In this document: piece after piece, positions 55,826 through 64,000 of the stretch
Numbering within the stretch: position 1 is the stretch's first letter
How the letters are laid out: each line of letters starts with the position of its first letter
Translations under genes and position numbers: made by a program
From: Leptodactylus fallax
Taxonomy: Eukaryota > Chordata > Amphibia > Anura > Leptodactylidae
Length of the DNA stretch: 64,000 nucleotides
Assembly: GCA_947044405.1 (NCBI GenBank)
Contig: CAMRHE010000167.1
Location: 1,967,001 to 2,031,000 of the forward strand
Direction: 5' to 3'
Notes under the pieces: generated by a model
Seen by the model: the letters and a program-made list of their open reading frames with translations, nothing else
Databases searched by the model: none
Told to the model about the DNA's origin: nothing

Positions 55826-57977
55826 TTTTCCAGCTATTTTGATACAGTAACTTTACTGTTTGATCGGACCAGACAGGCAGGCCTTTTTTTCTCATGTGCA
55901 TCCATGAGCCTTGGCCCCCACAACCCTGTTGCCCAGGGATGTACCTATAGGTGATGCAGAAGTAGTAATCACTACCGGGCCCTGTACTCTGAGGTGGCAC
56001 CAAAGTTCCCGCGCCTCATAAAATACACCACTATTCTAAATGGCACATAGTATTTATGAGTATGAGTATTTCTGTTGTTGCCATTCCTTGGCTTATGTTT
56101 GGCAAATACTGACTGCTGCACAGTAGAAATGCCCCACAAGACCTGCCATCTAGGAGATGCTCCAACCCAGTCATGTAGCCATCACTTGTCACTTGTAAAA
56201 GTCAGTCAAGCTTTCGCTTTGCCTATTTTTTCTTATTCCAACATAAAAAGCAGTCAGTGGTTTTATTAAGTTTATGGTTTATTGTATATAGAACCCTCTT
56301 TACTGACCCTTTCTAAACCCGTGATACTTAGTGCCTAGTCCATGGTGACCCAGGGTCCCAATCCTTAGTGTTGGTCTTCTGTCATATACAGTCACTGTTC
56401 CTTGGTTTTCATCCAGTGTACACTATGTCCAGGTGTGTTCAACTATACATTATAAAATATACTTGGTTTCCCTTTATTATGTACAAATTCTAGACCCTGA
56501 GTTTATAGTAGAATATAAATTGTCCGGTCCCTGATAACGAAAATCTAATGTCCATTGTGTGTTTTCCCAGTAGGCTAGGCAAAAGAGCAGATTTTCCTCA
56601 GCATTACCAAGCAATAACTTTCCATGTTTCTCAGAAATTTAATTTCCCTTCTTAATTATCCTGAAATGTATATTTTACAAAGTGATGATAAGGTCTTATT
56701 CTGAAGGAACCACGGCCGTCACATTTCACTCCACCGAGCAGAGGTCACCGGTAGATTTATTCTTCGTCCTGCTCTGTATTCCTTATGTCGACAGCACTAC
56801 AACGATAGAGATCTCCCCTCATTCCGCCTCATTGTAGAGGTCACGTCATCTGGAGCATGACAGGTACCGGAAAATGGAGCACTTATTAAGGGAAATGGTC
56901 GGTGACTATAAACCTCGTTTTATGAGTCCACCTCTGCTCGCAGAGCAAGAATTTCAGCATATTAATCGGAAGAAACCGGAGTTGGAAGAAGCAGTGGTCA
57001 AGTGCCCCGAAGTCTTGCAGTTTACCATAATGAATGGAGGTCATTACTCTGTCAGGCACACTCAGCATTAGCTACATTAGCCTAGAATTGCCAGTCTTTT
57101 ATACCATTTCCTCATAATTATGAGATTTGCATTGTCCTTGAGACTAATAGATTCTAATGACTTTCGCAGATCTCATTCACTTGTGTAGAGCGAAAAGATG
57201 TCCACAAAGTACCCCTCCACCAAGAAAACGGTCTCTAATTTTATAGTTGACATTGACTCTTGTCTCTACACCTTGAGGAGACGATTTATCTAACGGTGGA
57301 ATGGTGTCTCTCCGCTCTTGACTTTTGATGTAGGTCTATGAGAACTGAAAGTTAGTTACAGCGATTGTCCAAAACCTCAAACCCACCTGCCTAATATTCG
57401 CTCACATGAATGCTGCAGTCTCTCCAAACAGCTGACTGGGTCCTAAGTGTCATACCCTTTTTGATCTTCTGGTGATGACCTATTGTAAAGATAGGTTGTC
57501 AAATAATAAGCCCAAAAAACTACTTTAACTTATTTTTTAGTAATTTGTGCTACAGTAACTGTAGGTCAGGACCAGACATATTAGCCTTCGACCCCCATGC
57601 ACTTGAATGAGCCTTGGGCCATCATGATCCTTTTGCTGATTAATTCTTTGTCTTTCCTTGAACCACTTATGGTAGATACTAACCACTCCATACAGGAAAC
57701 ACCCCACAAGACTTGCTGTTTTGGAACTGTCCTGACCCAGTTGTGGCCATCATAGTTTGGCAGAGTTGCTCAGATCCTTACACTATCACATTTTTCCTGT
57801 TTTCACGATCTTTAAGAACTGACCGCTCCCACTTGCTCCCTAATATATTCCTTGCCATGAGAGACGCCATTGACACCAGATAATGTATTGTTCACTTCAC
57901 CTAATTGTAACATGACTACACTTAGACTCTGCTAAATTTTTGGAACCCTATAAGTCTGGCTTAAATTTTAATTTATA
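55826..57977. other. No gene recognised
   Basis: A 65-codon frame at 56874-57071 has no recognisable domain. No tandem repeats or transposon ends were found. Confidence 0.45.
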
Positions 57978-58812
<835 letters not shown>

Positions 58813-60261
58813 GGTTAAGTTCTGAACTCAATGACCACAACAATGTGTCAGACTCCGTGGCCTGGATTTTCTAAAACTGAACTGGTGTACCATGTCTTGG
58901 TATTAGCTCCAATTTCATGGGAGTCGCAGTATGTGTACACATTTTGGAGAATATGGTCAATTCTTCTGTCTCATTTTGGTGCGCTTGTACTTTGGAGTTC
59001 AGAAAAGTGGCAAAAAATTCAGTAATTTGTCACAATTGTTATGACTGCCAAACCACATCTACTTATGCTGGCAAATGTACTGTATGTGCAGGTACAAGGG
59101 GCAGTGGGTCTTTTTGGATAAATTTTCTTCATCTTGTCAACTTTCCAATATAGTTGCCTTAGCCATTCTCTAAAGGGATTTGACCTTCTTGGCATGTACC
59201 GAATGAGTATAAGTTCTGGACTATTATGGGACATTTGTGAGCCAAATCCCTTTAATTTGATACTTTTGCAATATTCAATTTTTAGTCTTTTTAGAAATGT
59301 GTTTGCAACTTAGCTGTAAGAGAAATGACAGTCTATTCAGGCGGCCCCCAAACTCTGTGTCCAGGTTGCCAAGTGAGAAATCTGCACCCATCTGGCTTCA
59401 AAGCACAATGAAAGGTTACGTCTGCCTTCAGAAGACGATCTGTTTTGCTGGCACTTTTATCCCTGTGATGTATTAGGTAGCGTCTTTTATCCCGTCAGGC
59501 CCTGTGATCTCATAAAACAAGAACTGTTTCATATTTAGCTAAAGCATAGCATGTCTTACCGAAAAACTGCAGAATTGATATGTAGAAAGGATAGCTCGCG
59601 CTTTCAGCCGCCATCTGCCGCTGCAGGTTTGTTCGTTGCGATGGATGTTTTATCACCTGTCAAGTAAATGAACTGATTGAATGAAGTTTGAAAAGCGGCA
59701 GATAAAGACATTTTTATTGGCCCACGGACTGATGGATTGTTTGCTTACCTATTTAATCATATGTCAAATAAAAGAAGGGAAAGAAGCGCTGTGTGCGAGG
59801 GAAGCTAATGTGTACGATGGCTTTAAAACAACACTATAGAAGATATTAGGGAATGGAGAAAAATTCGAGGAAAGAAGCGGTTGTTTCTAAAATGCATGGG
59901 ACAAGGACTATGTAGGACAGGAAGTCTGAGGAAACCCCTATCAAGACTTTCCATGTTAGGGCCATCATGAACACCTTCCATCTTTGTTTTGTTTTTTTAT
60001 TTACACTTGGTTCACTACCAGCATACCTACATACTGTGTATACTGTGTATAGCTTACGCCTAAGAATACTTAAGTGGGTTTTCCAATGAACATAACTATA
60101 TTTAAAATTTGTAGATAATTAAAAGTTAAACATTTTTTCAAATATACCTAAATTGAATTTTTTTGCAGAGTTTTAATGATTTTCTCTAACCATCTTGGTG
60201 ATATCTTTTGTCTTGATCAGTTGCCAATGGATATGACCATGAACACAGGAACGTTCTATGG
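58813..60261. other. No gene recognised; candidate conserved non-coding block
   Basis: No gene or repeat was recognised. The block 59520-59810 has no repeat character and is dense in homeodomain-like ATTA, TGATTGAAT and ATCATATG motifs. It is a candidate regulatory element by texture only. Confidence 0.35.
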
Positions 60262-60592
60262 TCTGGACTTATTGTGGTCGGGTTATCTTCTCATACATGT
60301 AGTGTCCCCTCCTGATAACCAGCCATGATCTCCTTATTGTGTCCGGGTTATCTTCTCATACATGTAGTGTCCTCCTGATAACCAGCCATGATGTCCTTAT
60401 TGTGGTCGGGTTATCTTCTCATACATGTAGTGTCCTCCTGATAACCAGCCATGATGTCCTTATTGTGGTTGGGTTATCTTCTCATACATGTAGTGTCCCT
60501 CCTGATAACCCAGCCATGATGTCCTTATTGTGGTTGGGTTATTTTCTCATACATGTAGTGTCCCCTCCTGATAACTAGCCATGATGTCCAGT
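60262..60592. repeat. 63-65-bp tandem repeat, five copies
   Basis: GGTTATCTTCTCATACATGT recurs starting at 60281, 60346, 60409, 60472 and 60537, followed each time by AGTGTCC.CCTGATAACC and AGCCATGATGTCC. Two of the spacings are exactly 63 bp, so a 79-codon frame repeats a 21-residue unit. That frame is an artefact. Confidence 0.95.
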
Positions 60593-61689
60593 AAGGAAAT
60601 CGTGGCTGAGTTTCGGACAAGTCCCAGACCACAGAAATATGCAACACTTAATTCTTTATTTCCACTATGATGGCACTACAAGGAAACTGAACACTCGCCA
60701 TTAAGTCCTATATAGTTCCAGCAATGGGAAACCCTGCTATCAGCATATTTAGGGGGAAAGTAGAGTACCTCAAGGCAGAATACCCCTTTAAGCAATTCTC
60801 TAATAAATCTGAAAGTGTAGATTGAAAATGAACCTTCACCTTACGGCAATAAAAAGAATTTAACAAAAATACACACATCCACCCACCAATGACGTAAATG
60901 TTGGTAAGACCCTCAGCTGTTGAAAGTGTATTAACAGCTCAGCTTACTCTGTGCCCCCAGTGGGTCACCGTGTGGATGGAGATTAGCATTGGCCGTAGCT
61001 TGTGTTTAATTACTGTTTATACAGTTACACGGCACAGTTATGTTTGACTAAATGCCCGCTTAGAAATGAATATAGTAGTATCTTGGAAAGAAGCCACCTG
61101 TTCCCCACTGGGTTGCAGAATCTAAAAAATGGTTTTGATGTTTTAGCTTATACGCATGAGCTAATTTCTCCGAGCCCTTGAAAGGCTTTCCAAATCTTAT
61201 GTTAAATGGATGAAGGGTTGAATAAGTGGTCCCCCACTGGGAGTGGGTAAAACAGCACCTATTATCAGAGGGGAGACATTTCGGATTATCTTGCAGATCT
61301 GACCCCCCTCTTCCGCCCTCTTGCCTGTGGTAAAGCTGACCGTAATCCCGGCACTCAAGAACACGTCTGTCTTTGCATGGAATATAGAGGTGAGATGGCT
61401 GTGTAAGATCAATGACTGGTCCTGCAGACTCGCTCCAATTAAAGCACTCGTTGAATGGGTGCACTGTGCCCGTTTTGGCCTGGATCTGATGACACGAAGG
61501 TGAGAGGTCTGAAAAAGGAATGCCGTTTATCCCATGCCAAGTAATGAAATTAACTGCTTCATTGCCAGGATCAGGTTAGATGCAAGCCTACCAAAGACTG
61601 GCGGTGTATATTAGCTATATGGAATATGGAGGTTATTATTGAAAAAAGCAAAAAATGTGACCTGTCTTTGTGTTGTTTAAACAGTCTCT
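60593..61689. other. No gene recognised
   Basis: A 134-codon minus-strand frame (61060-61464) has no domain or homology I recognise. I do not support a gene. Confidence 0.45.
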
Positions 61690-62232
61690 GTCACTTTAAC
61701 AAATTTTGTATAAACAAATGGTTTTCGCAGCTCAGAGAGAATCACCTTTTTCTGTGATTATCATTGTTTCCCTCTGTAAAAACAACTTTCACTATAAAAA
61801 TCACTGCTCAGTCCATCTTTTTTTGTGGTCCAGGCTCAATGAAGAAAGTGAATGATTTCATGGAAGCACGGGCGGCACATGGACATCCTCCATGTGTTGT
61901 CCATACCTTTCAACCAAGGACATGGCACATATACAGGATCGTGTGCATGTAGCCTAAAGCTGACACTATAGTATTATGCATATATAGCACTTTCCACATA
62001 TCAGTACAAGTCAGTGCTTCTCTATATATGTCCTGCATGGTCTTGAAGCTTTCTCTGAGTTTGGGAGAATGACAGTTACAGAACAGATTCTCCTCTACTT
62101 GCTGTGTGCAGTGTATGTCTGTACCCACCTGCCCAGAGAGGACTGAAAAATCCAGATGTAGCATGCAAAGGGGAAACTGCAAAAAGCTGCACATTATAAG
62201 CAATGTTTATCCTGAAGAGTCACCTGAAATGA
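61690..62232 (+). repeat. Dispersed repeat, copy 2
   Basis: The main block (61995-62232) matches 9095-9340: CTATATATGTCCTGC, then CAGATTCTCCTCTACTTGCT and TATCCTGAA. A weaker block (61690-61815) matches 8461-8650. No terminal inverted repeats or coding are seen. Confidence 0.65.
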
Positions 62233-62399
62233 CAGATATGCTTTAAACAGATACCCAGAGCATATCAGTAAGAGTACATTTTACTTGTAGTGCATGCCCC
62301 CAGAAAAAATGGTATGTGCACCCAGCTGCTGCGGAGAGGAAAAGTAGTACAAGAAGGGTAGATGGTAGTAGGTAGTACAAGATTTTCTTTTTTTTTTTC

Positions 62400-62482
62400 T
62401 TTTTTTTGGAGTTGGAAGGGACCTCAAGGGCCATCAAGTCCAACCCCCTGCAAAAGCAGGTTTTTCTAAATCATCCCAGCTA
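62400..62482 (-). mobile_element. CR1-like LINE 3' fragment, antisense
   Basis: TTGGAAGGGACCTCAAGGGC, then CATCAAGTCCAACCCCCTGC and AATCATCCCAGC match, in reverse orientation, the well-known 3' region of CR1 elements. A T- and C-rich run precedes it. It is cut off at TA by the Tc1-like element that starts at 62483. Confidence 0.75.
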
Positions 62483-64000
62483 CAGTACAGACCAAAAGTT
62501 TGGACACACCTTCTCATTCCAAGAGTTTTCTGTATTTTCATGACTATAAAAATTGTAGATTCACACTGAAGGCATCAAAACTATGAATTAACACATGTGG
62601 AATTATATACTTAACAAAAAAGTGTGAAACAACTGAAAATATGTCTTATATTCTAGGTTCTTCAAAGTAGCCACCTTTTGCTTTGATTACTGCTTTGCAC
62701 ACTCTTGGCATTCTCTTGATGAGCTTCAAGAGGTAGTCACCTGAAATGGTCTTCCAACAGTCTTGAAGGAGTTCCCAGAGATGCTTTGCACTTGTTGGCC
62801 CTTTTGCCTTCACTCTGCGGTCCAGCTCACCCCAAACCATCTCAATTGGGTTCAGGTCTGGTGACTGTGGAGGCCAGGTCATCTGGCGTAGCACCCCATC
62901 ACTCTCCTTCTTGGTCAAATACCCCTTACACAGTCTGGAGGTGTGTTTGGGGTCATTGTCCTGTTGAAAAATAAATTAAGCGCAAACCAGATGGAATAGC
63001 ATGCCGCTGCAAGATGCTGTGGTAACCATGCTGGTTCAGTATTCCTTCAATTTTGAATAAATCCCCAAGAGTGTCACCAGCAAAGCACCCCCACACCATC
63101 ACACCTCCTCCTCCATGCTTCACGGTGGGAACCAGGCATGTAGAGTCCATTCGTTCACCTTTTCTGCGTCGCACAAAGACCCGTTGGTTGGAACCAAAGA
63201 TCTCAAATTTGTACTCATCAGACCAAAGCCCAGATTTCCACAGGTCTAATGTCCATTCCTTGTGTTCTTTAGCCCAAACAAGTCTCTTCTGCTTGTTGCC
63301 TGTCCTTAGCAGTGGTTTCCTAGCAGCTATTTTACCATGAAGGCCTGCTGCACACAGTCTCCTCTTAACAGTTGTTGTAGAGATGTGTCTGCTGCTAGAA
63401 CTCTGTGTGGCATTGACCTGGTCTCTAATCTGAGCTGCTGTTAACCTGCGATTTCTGAGGCTGGTGACTCGGATGAACTTATCCTCCGCAGCAGAGGTGA
63501 CTCTTGGTCTTCCTTTCCTGGGGCGGTCCTCATGTGAGCCAGTTTCTTTGTAGCGCTTGATGGTTTTGGCCACTGCACTTGGGGACACTTTCAAAGTTTT
63601 CCCCAATTTTTCGGACTGACTGACCTTCATTTCTTAAAGTAATGATGGCCACTCGTTTTTCTTTACTTAGCTGCTTTTTTCTTGCCATAATACAAATTCT
63701 AACACTCCATTCAGTAGGACTATCAGCTGTGTATCCACCTGACTTCTGAACAACACAACTGATGGTCCCAACCCCATTTATAAGGCAAGAAATCCCACTT
63801 ATTAAACCTGACAGGGCACACCTGTGAAGTGAAAACCATTTCAGGTGACTACCTCTTGAAGCTCATCAAGAGAATGCCAAGAGTGTGCAAAGCAGTAATC
63901 AAAGCAAAAGGTGGCTACTTTGAAGAACCTAGAATATAAGACATATTTTCAGTTGTTTCACACTTTTTTGTTAAGTATATAATTCCACATGTGTTAATTC
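62483..64000 (-). mobile_element. Tc1-like transposon, fourth family, cut by window end
   Basis: The plus-strand left terminus is CAGTACAGACCAAAAGTTTG after a TA (62481-62482). The segments 62585-62749 and 63836-64000 are inverted copies of 165 bp in which I see no mismatch. The inverted repeat includes the last codons of the transposase, so these are present at both ends. The far terminus lies beyond the window. It is inserted in a CR1-like fragment. Confidence 0.93.
62646..63688 (-). pseudogene. Tc1-like transposase with two single-base frame changes
   Basis: The start is the ATG at 63686-63688 (MARKKQLSKEKRVAIITL). An extra base in a GGGG run (complement 63601-63604) shifts into the frame SPSAVAKTIKRYKETGSH, which has the second part of the first helix-turn-helix, then GRPRVTSAAEDKFI and a second helix-turn-helix. 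The core shows LWSDEYKFEIFG (first Asp). A second frame change near 62970-62980 precedes QQDNDPKHT (second Asp), and [15 protein letters not shown] supplies the Glu. It ends at 62646 with KAKGGYFEEPRI. Total length is about 345 residues, normal for the family. The enzyme would move this element at TA sites but is inactive as read. Confidence 0.92.

Noticed and set aside
56874..57071. 65-codon frame beginning MEHLLREMVGDYK as a possible host exon
   Set aside because: It looks protein-like, but no splice sites in a consistent phase, no domain and no neighbouring exons could be found.
61060..61464. 134-codon minus-strand frame
   Set aside because: No recognisable domain, low-complexity patches, and no promoter or splice evidence.

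Overview
The window looks like intergenic or intronic DNA from a vertebrate, most likely an anuran amphibian. I base this on a mixture of L1, Tx1-clade, L2 and CR1-like LINEs, a tRNA-headed SINE, at least four families of Tc1/mariner elements, and many short palindromic MITEs. I recognise no host protein-coding exon, no genuine tRNA, rRNA or snRNA gene, and no prokaryotic feature. Almost every long open frame is either transposon-derived or created by tandem repeats whose period is a multiple of three.

Layout. Positions 1-3600 are a 30-bp minisatellite split by a 2.2-kb L2-like LINE. Positions 3600-16600 hold MITEs, small tandem arrays, a 233/239-bp dimeric tandem repeat (11723-12515), a foldback hairpin (13605-13743) and an L2 3' tail. 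Positions 16638-20346 carry a Tc1-like element and an internally deleted Tc1-like element of a second family. Positions 20350-35650 are mainly unannotated sequence with palindromic repeats, a SINE, an 88-bp x4 array lying between inverted arms, and a pogo/Tigger-like MITE. A 35-bp minisatellite (35660-36280) precedes the best-preserved Tc1-like copy (36420-37938).

The most informative region is 38330-53307. A 97-bp tandem repeat appears on both sides of a long Tx1-clade LINE on the minus strand. That LINE has lost nearly all of its endonuclease by an internal deletion, and its 3' UTR is itself interrupted by a 5.9-kb full-length L1, also on the minus strand, with a perfect 15-bp target-site duplication. 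A 5'-truncated L2 copy sits at the right edge of the repeat. The inferred order is satellite, then Tx1 LINE, then L1; the L2 copy also postdates the satellite.

The right end (53308-64000) has a double-hairpin MITE, an LTR-like repeat, a second internally deleted copy of the second Tc1 family, a 63-65-bp tandem repeat, a CR1-like fragment, and a minus-strand Tc1-like element inserted in that fragment and cut by the window edge.

The elements interact mainly as parasites. The SINE ends in the same 3' tail as the L2 LINEs, which suggests it uses L2 reverse transcriptase. The MITEs and the deleted Tc1 copies would depend on transposase supplied in trans. All transposase and reverse transcriptase frames seen here are disrupted, so no element in the window is obviously autonomous.
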